In this document: one piece after another, positions 34,779-46,002 of the stretch
How the letters are laid out: each line of letters starts with the position of its first letter
How positions within the stretch are numbered: the stretch's first letter is position 1
Assembly (NCBI GenBank): GCA_015146655.1
Contig: VKHL01000059.1
Location: forward strand, 101,276 to 165,275
Reading direction: 5' to 3'
Length of the DNA stretch: 64,000 nucleotides
Origin: Ochromonas danica
Lineage: Eukaryota > Sar > Chrysophyceae > Chromulinales > Chromulinaceae
Made by a program: the position numbers and the translations under genes
The notes under the pieces: model-generated
What the model saw: the letters and a program-made list of their open reading frames with translations, nothing else
The model's database searches: none
What the model was told of the DNA's origin: nothing

Positions 34779-34923
34779 AAGGTAGCAGTATTGTCGTTTA
34801 AAAGGTGTTTGTGGGGATGCACTATCTCATTTTCATTGTTGTACATAAGAGAATCATACATATGATAAGATAACTTATTCGGAGCTGTCTTTGCGACAAT
34901 TTCGCTTCTTATTCTATACAAAT

Positions 34924-36311
34924 CTAGCGAGAGGGAGTGGGTGGACAGTTTCGTGCCACAGTATCGAAGCCCTCTTGGGTGGTTAGCCAATTCTCGATTC
35001 CTGCGAGATGTGCAAAGCCCACGACGGCGACCATGAGGTGGCTATCAGCACCTGCTATGGCCTTTGCCATGAAAACATCTCTCTCCCCTATTAAAGCATT
35101 GTAAACATCTGGAAGCTCTTCCCGCAAGCGACCCATGATGCGTCCCACCAGCTCCTTCTTCTTCAAACCCTCCACAAATGCTGAAATTTTCTCCTAACAG
35201 GCAATTACACTCAGTTTAGATGGTGGATAAAAGTGCTAAAGACTACATAGCAATACCTTATCCAAGGTTGAAGAAGGGTCGCTGAGACTCAATCCTAACT
35301 CTTGATCAACATCACTAATGTCCTCTCCTAACTTATCGAACCTATTGTCATTGTTATCATCATTGTTATTATGATTGACTGTTAGACAAAGATCAACAAC
35401 CAAATAAATATAAAGCTTACTTGGCAGGATCGGCTCCAGCTAACGCAGTAGCTAAGCGTTGTAAGGTGACATCAACGTCGCGATCACCAAGAAGAACCTT
35501 TGCGTTCTCTCGACGAGCTTCTTCAACTGCAGCTTGGAACTCTCCTCCAGCATTAAAGCCCAGCTTTTCTACAGATGTATAGAACTGCGAAAGCGCCTTA
35601 CCCAATACCAAGCCAGCAGCTTTCTGCACTGAGCTCACAATGGGGCTTACCAAGGCTCCCAGAACTTGCTTCACAGGATTTTGTGTGGGTTGTGGTGCAA
35701 CTGATGAATAAGATGCTGAGAGTTCGCTGACTCCGACAGGCAGCATGAATCCTAGCTTTTCCAGTGATTGATCTTTGGTTACTTTTCCAACACGCTTGGG
35801 ATCCAGTTCGATCATAACCACATCTGGGTGAACACCCTGCAAAACAACGGACACTGCTTCAGATTATCATTTTACAACACTTCAAGAAGATGACACCCAC
35901 CTTGATAGTTTTGCGAACCATATCTGCAGAGTTTTCTGATATATGAGCAGTTCCAATTAGTACTACTTGTCTGTCGTGTTCGTCATCACGAACCACTACC
36001 ACCGACTCGGAGCATTCGGGTAAGGCAATGTCTGCGGCTGATGCAGGAAAGGGCATCCACGGCATTGCTGTATAGGCTAAAAGTAATCCTCCAACAGTGT
36101 TCTTAAATGCTCTCTTGCAATCTACACTCGATATCTGAGGAATACTCAGCTTTGGCATGAAATGACGTGGTGCTTCTTCTGCGTCTGTTTGCTTTATTCT
36201 CAACCGAAGTGAAGAGGATCTAGCTTGACTCACAAAGGGAGCAAGAAGATAAGCATTGGACAACCAAAGAATTCCAGCCAATTGCACACATCTTAGAAGG
36301 AGATTCCTCAT
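34924..36311 (-). CDS. TraB/PrgY-domain protein with plastid-type bipartite leader
   Basis: Four exons (35901-36311, 35421-35836, 35257-35341, 34924-35193; introns 63-79 bases) give 393 residues. The TraB family motifs appear in order: VVLIGTAHISENSADMV, HPDVVMIELDPKRV, KVLLGDRDVDVTLQRL, and near the end LIGERDVFMA and MVAVVGFAHLAGIE. The conserved GTAH, E, R and GxxH positions are kept. An N-terminal signal peptide (about 1-20, SNA/YLLAPF) is followed by a transit-like stretch. A second hydrophobic segment then ends in PASAADI, an Ala-x-Ala site of thylakoid-lumen type. TraB proteins are putative membrane-linked metalloproteases related to the Tiki/EreA fold. Plastid, possibly thylakoid, location is inferred. 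Confidence 0.88.
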
Positions 36312-36966
36312 CTTCTTTCTATTTCTGATTTTCCAGGAAAAGAAAAGAACAAGTCAGCTCTTCCGCTATTATTATTGTTTTGCGATGGATGGCACATGAA
36401 CTGAGTCACTTTCTTACAATAATAATCAGCATTAATGGGGATTGCATTGTAAATATTTTTATAGTTTATTTAGTACACTCAGTATCACTACTTCACAGTC
36501 AGAGTCTAACAAACATATCGGAAAACAATTTGTCCGAACAAAAGAAGAATACAACATCACAGTATTCCATAAGTTAATATCTAGCACAAATCGTTATTGC
36601 TCAAATGCTCGACAATAACAATGTGGGCGAACTCTACGATATCAGTTTTACAACTTAAATCAGTCGCAACTGTTGAAAATACAGCACACGAAGGCCACTA
36701 AACTTATCTGATACCTTTTCTTATACTATCTACTACTGGGAATGACATTAAGTTAGTGACTCATAGAAACTCATCGATAAATCATATTTGAATTATATAG
36801 TCGACGATGATATGGTGAATTAGGGGATAGCAGAACACAAGTGAGACATTCTGGTTTGTTCATCTTCTTTTTTGAGGAATAGCACACAGGTTAAGCCCGA
36901 CTTGATAGATCTACCATATACTTTGATAAGAAAACTGAAATTCGACACTCAAGGAACAAGCTGATA
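36312..36966. other. 655-base AT-rich intergenic stretch
   Basis: It lies upstream of the TraB gene and downstream of the first paralogue. No convincing ORF, RNA gene or repeat seen. Confidence 0.4.
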
Positions 36967-37728
36967 TCAATGAATAAGTTTGACTGCATTTATTCCACTG
37001 GTCGAAGGAGAACTCAAGAAGGCTGGAATCGACGTTGGAATACAATGGTCCACCTTAGTGATAAAACCTTCATTGTTCATGAAAAAAGAAGCCATAATTT
37101 TGAATTCAAATTCCTCCATTGTGACAGAATCAGCCACATCTTTATCATCGCAATCAGTGATCTGATCTCCTTCTAGAATAGCCTTTGGATAAGCAGGCCG
37201 GGTGGCTTTAAAACTGGTGTATACCTCCACAATGGCAATCTCTTCGTAGAATTGCCGGATTACTCGACCACCCAACAGGATCACAGTGAAGTCAGGAAGA
37301 GGAGCATTTGCAAGCGCCATATATTCCGCGAACTGAGAGGGGCCTTTCAAGTGTAGAGATGGAAAGCCGAACTGGGGCAGAGGATCAGCCAATACATCAC
37401 AATCAGGCAATAAATAACGAGAGAGGAAACTCTTCGTCAACTCCGTGTTGGCGATGTTCGTCACATTGCAGAACATCAAAGGAAACTGTCTGCGCAAATC
37501 ATCCTTCACCATGCGGTTGAAAGTGAATTTACATCGCTGGGTATGTCTTAATCGCTGAACTTGCTTTTCAGTTGGCGGATTTGTTTTCCTCTTCTTCCTC
37601 TTCTTTCGTTTTTTCTTTGTTTTTTGTAGATTTTTGTCAGAGCTTTCAAGTGAAATGAAATCAGGTAAAGAAAACTCCTCCAAATCTACAGGGATGAAGG
37701 TAGTATCAAACTCCCAAGGAAACTCCAT
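36967..37728 (-). CDS. Tandem paralogue A, unknown function (possible NTF2-like C-terminal fold)
   Basis: Intronless, 253 residues, ATG at 37728 (MEFPWEF). A basic run of Lys/Arg (KKKRKKRKKRK, about 38-48) is a likely nuclear signal. A core shared with the neighbouring paralogue follows: RCKFTFNRMVKDDLRRQFP, MFCNVTNIANTEL, SRYLLPDCDVL, LHLKGPSQFAEYM, and LPDFTVILLGGRVIRQFYEE. The second half has alternating strands and a helix compatible with an NTF2/SnoaL-like fold. Basic region plus such a domain would fit a lineage-specific regulatory family, but I cannot name it. The core is about 75-80% identical to paralogue B by eye. Confidence 0.85.
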   Translation of the reverse strand: MEFPWEFDTTFIPVDLEEFSLPDFISLESSDKNLQKTKKKRKKRKKRKTNPPTEKQVQRLRHTQRCKFTFNRMVKDDLRRQFPLMFCNVTNIANTELTKSFLSRYLLPDCDVLADPLPQFGFPSLHLKGPSQFAEYMALANAPLPDFTVILLGGRVIRQFYEEIAIVEVYTSFKATRPAYPKAILEGDQITDCDDKDVADSVTMEEFEFKIMASFFMNNEGFITKVDHCIPTSIPAFLSSPSTSGINAVKLIH

Positions 37729-38727
37729 TAGTTAAATCAATCTGCCCATTTCTCCAGTGCAGTGCTTGCAGTACAGCGGCGATCAGCATCAGCGTCAGTC
37801 CGTCCTGCTGCTGGGAGGGTCTCTTCTCTTCCTTCTCTGCTCAACTCCTGTGAGAGACGTTGTGTGGGCGTTGAGAGAAAATAAGAGTTTAAACTCGCAG
37901 TTTTGACCTTTCAGGGTTAAATTTGACCATCTTAAATAGTTGAACGGTTGGTTATGCTGTATGAAAATCCTCGGAAGAAAGGTAGATGTTTCGGATGCAC
38001 ACAAGATCAACGAAACTAAGTAACTATATGTTTGCACGGAACAAGTAATCCTAATATGTGGTAAAATGATGTCTATCCAGGAGAAATAGCGAAAGCTGAG
38101 TCAACATGAAAAGAATATTTGACAAATTCTGCCCTGTCAACAGAACACGCTATTCATAAGCATTTCAGTCCTGGTGATGAAGGCACTCAACAATTGACCC
38201 TACAACAGCTCTGCAAACTAAAGGACTGTAAGGCGATCAGCTAAATTGTGTAACGCGTCTTGTGCTCATCACTCTGTACACAGATATGTGCTCGGAGAGA
38301 ACAATATACCAAGAGAAAGAAATCATAGACATAGACAGTTGCAAGCGTACGAAGCGCTGTCAATATGGAAGATACTATTACTCTTTCCGGCCCTTAAAGC
38401 CAACACACAAAACTACCACCTAACTAGAAGGAATGAGCAAAAGCTTTCCTCTACAGTATGTCTTAAATATCTATAATGAATTGCGAGAAATTAACAGAAA
38501 TAGCGGTCAGCGAATAGACTTCGAGAACGACTAGAATGCAAGGACGAAGAAGAAACTAAACAGGATTGCAATGGCACTCCTTCATGCTCCTTCCTACACA
38601 ACTACTCTCCTCTAATTGTAGTAAAAGGATTCAAATCTAGCAAAATTAATTCCACGACGCAGATATATATATCACTCATTCCAAAGCTGATGGCACAACG
38701 CAATCAGATCTTGAAAGGAACAATAGA
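37729..38727. other. 999-base intergenic stretch between tandem paralogues
   Basis: It holds the promoter of paralogue A and the 3' region of paralogue B. There is a short AT microsatellite (atatatatatc near 38663). Frames here are short and unsupported. I saw no trace of a third paralogue. Confidence 0.4.
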
Positions 38728-39480
38728 TCACTTTATTGATTGGGATGGATTCAACTCATTCATCAAAGGAATACTCAAAAACGCTGGGATAAACATCGAA
38801 CATCCATGGGTCACCTTCACAATAACTCCCTCGCTATTCATTTCGAAGCTGCTCTTAATATGGACCTCCAAGTCCTCCACATCCACTTGTTCACTGGCTA
38901 CCGACAGACAACATTCCTCACCATCCATGTGTGCGCTCTTCCAAGCAGAACACTGAGAATAAACTAATCGGGTAGCTTTCAACTTCATAAACATCTCCAA
39001 AATAGACGTTTCTTCATAGAATTGGCGGATTACTCGACCACCTAATAAGATTGTTGTGAAATCAGGAAGAGGAACAGAGACAAGTTCCATGTACTCCGCA
39101 AACTGAGTGGGGCCTTTCAAGTGAAGAGATGGAACACCTATCGTAGGCATAGGATCAGTCAATACATCGCAATCAGGTAACAAATAACGAGTAAGAAAAC
39201 TCTTGCTCAACTCCGTGTTAGCCTGATTGATGACATTGCAGAACATAATAGGAAACTGTCTACGCAAGTCATCCTTCACCAAACGGTTAAAAGTGAATTT
39301 ACATCGCTTGGTATGTCTTATTCGTCGTAATTGTCTGGTGGTCAGCTTCCTTGTCTCCTCAGATTGCTCCTTTCTCGCACAAAAAATGTTCTGTTCAGAT
39401 TGCTTATCTGAGCAGCTCGATGAGTTGGTGTCGCTCGAAGAGTTTCCTGCAAAGAGATCACTGTCAGTGACTGGCTCCAT
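38728..39480 (-). CDS. Tandem paralogue B, unknown function
   Basis: Intronless, 250 residues from the ATG at 39480 (MEPVTDSDLFAG). It shares the core of paralogue A: RCKFTFNRLVKDDLRRQFP, LTRYLLPDCDVLTD, LHLKGPTQFAEYM, LPDFTTILLGGRVIRQFYEE, and a C-terminal FIPAFLSIP. It differs at the N-terminus, where a Ser/acidic stretch replaces the long Lys/Arg run, and in a Cys-containing insert near 190-205. Same strand and same order as A, so the pair arose by tandem duplication followed by divergence of the N-terminus. Confidence 0.85.
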   Translation of the reverse strand: MEPVTDSDLFAGNSSSDTNSSSCSDKQSEQNIFCARKEQSEETRKLTTRQLRRIRHTKRCKFTFNRLVKDDLRRQFPIMFCNVINQANTELSKSFLTRYLLPDCDVLTDPMPTIGVPSLHLKGPTQFAEYMELVSVPLPDFTTILLGGRVIRQFYEETSILEMFMKLKATRLVYSQCSAWKSAHMDGEECCLSVASEQVDVEDLEVHIKSSFEMNSEGVIVKVTHGCSMFIPAFLSIPLMNELNPSQSIK

Positions 39481-39731
39481 GATAGCAGCTGAATCAGCAG
39501 CACTCTGTCGCAAGGCTTGAAGCAAGGCTCATCACATGACCAACGATCGCGCAAGTTCCAAAGTGGATTCCATATAAAGCACATGGATTCCATGAGTTGG
39601 TGTAAATTGTTTAGGGAGCACTGGTAATTTATTTGATTTCTGTATTCCTCCTATTGGAGAAAGAGTTAAGTGCATTAAGGGATGTATGCCCAGATTGAGA
39701 AATCTCCAAATCAGGCGGACAAAGATACAAT

Positions 39732-41603
39732 CTACAAACTAAACTCTCCATTCTTGCTTTTTTTTTCTTCATTGGGAAAATGCCATGCATGTAGATAGCG
39801 CAAGAATTCAAAATCAACAACTTCGTCAGAACTTGACGGGAGGCCACGAGTTTTCCCCAACAACATAACCGCCATAACCATCGTTCGTCCTGTAACAGTC
39901 ATCGCTCCACTCAGGGAGTAGCTTTCCCCGGGTATTCCCATCGAAAGCCCAACATTTCCATAGGCAGAGATCAACTCGAAAAAGATGTAGAAAAGGTTGA
40001 CTTGACTGGGGTGATTGGGCTGCAAGAGATGATCCTCGGAATATGCACAAATTAGCAATGCCAACAATAGAAATGATGTGTGGCGAAAAAGGTATCGAGC
40101 AGCAAATGCTTGGTTGAGTTTATGGAGGATGGTGAGTTTGTTGCGGGCTGCTGTAGTCTCATTACTTGATGAAGATGAGACACTGTCTCTCTCTATATGA
40201 AACCGCACTCGTTTCCTGCATTTACCTTTTTCATTATCGTTTGTTTGAGGGACAGATTCGTGCACATCATCATGAGTTGCTAGATCATCGGAATCTGTCA
40301 GTTTCCTTGACTCCTTTGATACCTCCCTTCTATCATCACTCAAAACATTGACCACAGCATCATCATCATCGTCGTCATCATTTGAAGGTCCATATTTACT
40401 ATCTTGAGTATCTTGGATAGTAGATACCAGAGGAAACGCTGACAGGTACATCATTACAACATAGATGACCAAGAGGCCCTGATTGAGAGTGCGCAGGTCC
40501 ATCATACTGAAGCCGGCTGATCGCGTGGATAATGTTTGAAAATATCCTATACCTAATAATTCCCACGTAGTATTTTCATCCAGGGACTCTCTTCTGCGCA
40601 TTGTAGATGCTATAAAGAAGACGTACTGAACAACAATGAATCCCAGTACCATACGTCCAAGATAAAGACTTTGAAAATGGTCAAAAAGACCACATGTGAT
40701 GGACCGTGGATGATTCAAAAGCATTTGTAGAGCTCTTCGATAGGTTTTGATATCCTCTCTTGAGAATCTGTTGAGCAGTTTAGTGTGTCTAGAGAGCAAA
40801 GTCTCCCCCACTGCGAAGAGACGAAGCATGGAACGAAGAAAAAGAGGGAGACAAGTCCCACCCGCCAAAATGAGAAAGGTCATGGGAACATAAGCTATTG
40901 GATTGTCTTTCATTCCTATTAGACTATTGGATGTGATGGTTAGACCACAGTTTGTGAAAGCGGATACTGACAGAAAAGCCGCGTTGTCAATACGCAGCAA
41001 TCCTCTCTGTTTGATCTCACTTGGTATACTTTGGGTCATAAAGGCACTATAGAGCCAAAGAGTACCCGCAAAGATCCATATGATGAGATAGAAAAGCAGT
41101 GCATATACCAGGAACTCCAAGGCAATGTCAACGTTGTGATAGTGTGCAATAGTGGCACGATCCTCCGTACTGAGAGTGGGAGCTATAGGTGTCTTTTTCA
41201 ACCAACTATCCACCTGCCTTCTCAAACTTTCCAGCTTCATCTTCCGTATAAACGCGAAAGCTGTGAGAATGAAAGCCTGTGAGCCAAAGATTGCCAATAG
41301 AGCCAATACCACAAAGCTCCCGTTGGAGATTCGAAGCATAGAGACAGTGTTTAGTCCAGCTCCAGTCATAGAGGATAGTGAAATAAATAGGGCATCATGA
41401 TAAGATATCTGACTGCTGTATGCAACGATCGAGGCACCAACCAAAGGCAGGATGATATAGTGCAGGCAGTAGACCACCTTATAGTTGAGGTATCTAGAGA
41501 GTCGACCTCCCCAAGACAGTAATCTATCATGAAAAGTAGTAGTCTTTCTGTCACTTTCTAAAGCTATATACCTAGTAAATCGAGAACTAGGTTCAAGCTT
41601 CAT
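39732..41603 (-). CDS. Trk/HKT-family potassium or sodium transporter
   Basis: Intronless, 623 residues, ATG at 41603. Multiple membrane segments and four P-loop-like selectivity regions are visible: SLSSMTGAGLNTVS, SVSAFTNCGLTITS, FQTLSTRSAGFSMMD and ELISAYGNVGLSMG. These are the four MPM repeats of the Trk/Ktr/HKT superfamily, each with its filter Gly. A large hydrophilic loop between about residues 400 and 480, with an Asp run, is inserted before the fourth repeat, as in fungal Trk and plant HKT. It imports K+ and/or Na+ at the plasma membrane. Ion preference cannot be predicted safely. Confidence 0.9.
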   Translation of the reverse strand: MKLEPSSRFTRYIALESDRKTTTFHDRLLSWGGRLSRYLNYKVVYCLHYIILPLVGASIVAYSSQISYHDALFISLSSMTGAGLNTVSMLRISNGSFVVLALLAIFGSQAFILTAFAFIRKMKLESLRRQVDSWLKKTPIAPTLSTEDRATIAHYHNVDIALEFLVYALLFYLIIWIFAGTLWLYSAFMTQSIPSEIKQRGLLRIDNAAFLSVSAFTNCGLTITSNSLIGMKDNPIAYVPMTFLILAGGTCLPLFLRSMLRLFAVGETLLSRHTKLLNRFSREDIKTYRRALQMLLNHPRSITCGLFDHFQSLYLGRMVLGFIVVQYVFFIASTMRRRESLDENTTWELLGIGYFQTLSTRSAGFSMMDLRTLNQGLLVIYVVMMYLSAFPLVSTIQDTQDSKYGPSNDDDDDDDAVVNVLSDDRREVSKESRKLTDSDDLATHDDVHESVPQTNDNEKGKCRKRVRFHIERDSVSSSSSNETTAARNKLTILHKLNQAFAARYLFRHTSFLLLALLICAYSEDHLLQPNHPSQVNLFYIFFELISAYGNVGLSMGIPGESYSLSGAMTVTGRTMVMAVMLLGKTRGLPSSSDEVVDFEFLRYLHAWHFPNEEKKSKNGEFSL

Positions 41604-41919
41604 GAGTTTCTATTTTCTCTCATCTCGTCAATGTTGGCCCAGCTGTGCATTATGCCGATGCGCGCGATGATTGTCTTTCCCATTCAATTGCATCATTGCC
41701 TAGACTGTCTACAGCATGGAGCACAAGATACTTTATCGAATTAACGGTCAGTTTACTGATATGAGTGCTTGATCAAAGTAATCCACTCAATACACGCAGA
41801 AACCAACAAAATTACCACACTTCGCTTGTTGAGGTCTTACAAGATCGCTAATGATGGGAAATTTCAAACTTACAAACAAGAGTACAATTATTTTCACAGC
41901 AGAAGATCGAAATGACTGT
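41604..41919. other. 316-base intergenic stretch
   Basis: It holds the promoter and leader of the transporter gene and the 3' UTR of GNL3, both minus strand. Nothing else seen. Confidence 0.4.
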
Positions 41920-43605
41920 TTACTCCTCCATCGCAGCTGTGGGAGGAGCAGTGAGCTCATCTACACCAACATACAGATCATTCAGACCATTATTGTCGTT
42001 GCCATTATTGCTTTTGCCTTCTGGGTAGAGACTGGTCATCACGCGCATATCAGCATCGGTCAATTGAGAGAGATCAAGCTCTTTCGAGTAATGAGGTAAT
42101 ACTGTGGTCTCCAACACGGTTTCTCCTTTAGAAGAGGAGGACTTCTTCGCTGGGGCAGGTGGCTTGCAATAGTATTTGATCTTTCCGTTGTTCCAATCAT
42201 GCAAAACAGTTCTTGCAGCAGCATCCGCATTAGGAATACCACCCTTCTTAAGTTTTCCAGTTGCTCTGGCAACTAATGCCAAGAAAGCCATAGCATCACC
42301 CTTGGGGAATCTGGGGATGGAATAGACTTGCATCAGATAAGCAGCGGGACACTTGTCCACAATCGCTTGAACCGGTGTAATGATATCTTCCATGCTCTCC
42401 ACATTAACACAATTGCGAAGAGCCGTTGCAGCGGTTTGGCCATCTGCAAAAACAATACCGGGCGAATCAATCAGACGAATGTTCTTGTCGAGAATAACTT
42501 CCTGGGCAACCTTGGTGTAACCCGGCTGAGGACTGACACCCACAGAGCGCATTCTTGTCAAGGAATTAATCAACGAACTTTTACCAACCTGAATGCACAC
42601 ACAGATATAAATTTAGACTCGCAGTAGACAACATTTTATAAACAATCACTTACGTTGGGAAAGCCCACAATGCCCACAGTGATGATAGATTTGCTCTCAC
42701 CCACACGGCAATAGTTCTTCAGCAGATTGAGCAATTCCTCAGCGCCAATGGCTTGGCTTGTTTGAAGAGCATCTTCAGATTGTTTGGAAACTTTGCCGCT
42801 ACTGCTGCCCAAATGGCCACGTTGAGATTGAGTATTGCATTTGAAAGGAACTGCAGGATGTGACTGACGAAGGAATTTTAACCAAGCTTCAAGAACTTCC
42901 TTAGGAACAAGATCGGCTTTGTTAACCACGTAGACCAACTTTTTGCGATAGTTTGCCATGACCATGTCCTCCACAGCAGTGCTTTTGGTTCCATTTGGAT
43001 CACGAGCATCTAATACCTGTAAGATGACATCAGCTCGCTCAACAAGCTTTTTTAATTCACCCAAGAAAGCGCGACGAGAGTTTTGACCCATTGCTTTCAT
43101 AGAGTGAACTTCCTTGGCGCCATCTTCTTCATTGTCTGACTCGTTTGTATAGTCATCAGCACGAGCAGCAGCTTCCATGGCATTAATGACCACTTGAGCA
43201 TTTTTCTTTGGATCATTCTGCTGAGTAGCACTCTGTTCATTGTCGTCCACTTCCATGGTAGTCAAGCCGCGACGCTTAGCCTGAGACAGACAAGACAGTC
43301 ATCATGTTAATCTCATAATCATCACAGCGGATAGTTTTGCCATCACTTACCACTTCCTCACGACGCTTTTCCTTCTGTCTAAGACGTTGTTCTTCCATTT
43401 TCTCTTTAGCATCTTGAATTTCTTTGAGAAGTTCCTCTTTATAAGGCCAAGCATTGGGGATGCGATTCTCCACCTTCTTCTTGTGATTGCTAGCATTTGT
43501 CAAAGCTCCTTTCTTAAGCTTCTTCTTGTGCTCTCTCACACGCTTGATAACTCTGAATTTTTGCTGGAGTGTTTGACGCTTCGACTTCCTCTTCTTGGCC
43601 ACCAT
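41920..43605 (-). CDS. GNL3: Nucleolar GTPase GNL3/nucleostemin (Nug1/NSN1 type)
   Basis: Three exons (43351-43605, 42654-43280, 41920-42588; introns 70 and 65 bases) give 516 residues. A basic coiled N-terminus (KKRKSKRQTLQQKFR) of the GN3L_Grn1 type precedes a circularly permuted GTPase: LDARDPNGTK (G5), NKADLVPKEV (G4), VGFPNVGKSSLINSL (G1) and RLIDSPGIVF (G3). The second intron splits G1 exactly (FPN/VGKSS). The C-terminus is charged with an Asn-rich patch. It acts in pre-60S ribosome assembly in the nucleolus. Distinction from GNL3L or Nug1 needs a tree. Confidence 0.93.
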
Positions 43606-43816
43606 GGTTCTTGACTTGTTGATTATGAAGAGGAATGGTTGCCAAAAGGCCCAAATTACAAAAGTGACTTTTAACTCGAAAAAGACGGGTTTCGATCTTC
43701 CTGAAGGTGCGTAACTTGGTGTCGGAGCATTCGTAAACTATTTTCTGGTATAGTAATCGGTTGTAAAATCTATATTTATACTGTCATTAACGTTAAAAAT
43801 TAGTCTTTAACTTCAC

Positions 43817-45569
43817 TCAAAACATAAATCTTGCCAGACTTCCGTCATGTCCAACGAAAGTGCGGAAAAGAAATATGTAGGTAAGAATGAGATTTAGCAA
43901 CGCTACTGAACCTAACTGAGCATGAGCCGCCGCTTTGAATAGAACATTGTCGTCTTCTTTGGGCGAATTGAGCAACAGCACAGTTAATGCTTGGCTGAAA
44001 TATCGCGGTTCCAAAAGAGGAGAAGGGAGCAACGTGATTACGACCGCACATGCCAAAATAAGCAACCACAAATCACTTCGTCGCTTACGCATGTCCGCTA
44101 TACATAAAACTACAGCAAGAGCAAATGCAGGCGCCAAAAGACAACGGAGTGAAAAGTGCTGCAAAAAATAACGCCAAACATAGAATATATAATGCCTACA
44201 AAAAACAGATTAACTAGGTGCTTAGATAGTGAAAGAACAGTTCAGAGCGGGGAATTTGACTAACCTGTTGTCTGAAAGAATAAACGGATGGCTTCTGCTG
44301 CCCCAAACAAACGCTGACATGGCAACGATATAAAGTGCACCATATCCTACCACTTGCGATACATTCCAAGTTCCCAAAAGCGAGAGCCAGTTAGTTTGGG
44401 CGTCCTTCATTTTTATAGCAAAGAGCAACCGGGCAAGAAAGTTTGGTATCATAAGAACGCCATAAAGAGCTAGCGGATAAACGATCATGACCCAGTGTAG
44501 GCTAAGTTGATGGTTTTCTTTGTCACCTATCAATACAGCCAATTAACATGAGGAATCTTGCACCATAAACAAGTAATAAGAAATAGCAATCACAATAACC
44601 TAGAACGACGCTTCCTCCATTACTAATAAGGAAGAGAATGAAACCCATGACGGGAAGGAGTTGAGGCCAAGTTAAATAGAAGAGATGGACCCTTTCTTTC
44701 CAAAGGAGGCAAACAAACTTCACGACACTAAATAGGTCTTCTTTGGTGCTAGGATAATACCGGAATACTTCAGCAACATACGATAAAACATTGATAATAT
44801 TAACTTACCTAATCAAGCCCATGAATTCCAGCTCCTCAAGCATAAGAGTGCCAGCAATAAAAAGAAGCCAAATAGAATTTGTTTGGCGCATTAGTACCGA
44901 GCAAGAGCATAACTGCGACAGACAATCAATAAAATATTTTCCCCAGCATATTATCAGAAAGCGCTGCTTACCAAGAAACTAAGTACTCCATGACCTAAGC
45001 TTCTACATCGGCCAAAGGATTTGACATCTGTTTTTTGTTTAACACTATATAAAGATGCTCGAGAATGCCAGTAGGATAACAGAAAGGAGGTCAAACTGAT
45101 GGTGTCAGTATAATACAGGAAATAGTACATGGCATTGCAAGGATACAAAAAGATCAGCGTAGATATGCTGCTATCTTCTCCTGCTATCATCTTTCTGCAC
45201 CTTTGTAAGAGAAAAAGTAACCCAACAGCGGAAAACAGACTGACTGCTCTGAGCAGAGCTGGTTCGCATTCCTTCATCCACAGAAGTCGCTGAAAGACTG
45301 TGCTGACATAGTATAGTCCAGGAAAAGTTGTGATCTTGGAGTCCCATTCAGAGAACTTATTCTGACAATATCGTTGTGCTTGAGGTACATGGAAGATTTC
45401 ATCCTGAATAAGGTAAGGTAAGGGTTAATCCTTCACTCCAACATTCAGCAAGCAATATCTCTATCAATCCTTCACCTACCATATAAGGGTCTTCATTCCT
45501 ATAGTTAAGATAGCCAAAGATAATAGTAACAACTCCAATGAGCAGCCATATTCTAGTCTCTTTACTCAT
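43817..45569 (-). CDS. ALG10: ALG10 alpha-1,2-glucosyltransferase (ER N-glycan assembly)
   Basis: Six exons (45480-45569, 44972-45403, 44809-44912, 44600-44727, 44265-44526, 43817-44195) give 464 residues, matching the family. Motifs appear only when exons are joined: NEDPYM/DEIFHVPQAQRYC at the N-terminus, FSEWDSKITTFPGLY, RQTNSIWLLF, VVLG/DKENHQLSLH, HPFILSDN/RHYIFYVWR and EPRYF near the end. Many membrane segments. The enzyme adds the third, terminal glucose to the lipid-linked oligosaccharide from dolichyl-phosphoglucose in the ER lumen. The DEIFH Asp/Glu pair is the presumed catalytic site of GT59. Confidence 0.95.
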
Positions 45570-46002
45570 TAACAACGAAATCAGCCAGCCCTCTCACTAT
45601 TCCCACCAAGACCAGTCCAGTGGCGGTTACTCGATTGAGGCGAGCAGGAATTTTTGAATTTCCTTCTTCATCTCCAACCAGAAGTATTGTGTTGCGTGCG
45701 AAATTCATCTGGTGAGTGTGGGTGCGTGTTCTGTGCTGACGCCGCCTTCCGAGCGGAATTGAACTTGCAGCTGGGGAGGAGGGGATCGTCAGCGGAAACA
45801 ACTGCAAGAGCAGAGAGAGGAGCCATCGGCACGCCGCCATTCGCATGTCATCGAACGAACGCGCACTTGAACGACATCCTCTTGAAGACCAACCTCAAGA
45901 GGAGAATTTTGTTAATGACGATTGATATTCACTATCAATTACAAAGAAACATTCCCCTTTGATTCATTATTTATTAACCCTTTTATTATTGAATATTATT
46001 CT
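45570..46002. promoter_or_regulatory. Divergent region between ALG10 and a small plus-strand gene
   Basis: 433 bases with a locally GC-rich patch (about 45720-45860) in an otherwise AT-rich window. Frames on both strands (94 and 102 codons) overlap here. They look like by-products of the GC-rich patch, though the minus one begins with a hydrophobic stretch. Likely a bidirectional promoter. Confidence 0.4.

Noticed and set aside
38617-38660. Possible tRNA T-arm-like word (ggattcaaatc)
   Set aside because: No acceptor stem or anticodon arm could be paired around it.
45562-45962. Frames of 94 (minus) and 102 (plus) codons between ALG10 and the next gene
   Set aside because: Both arise from a local GC-rich patch in a divergent promoter. 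The minus one overlaps the ALG10 start in another frame.
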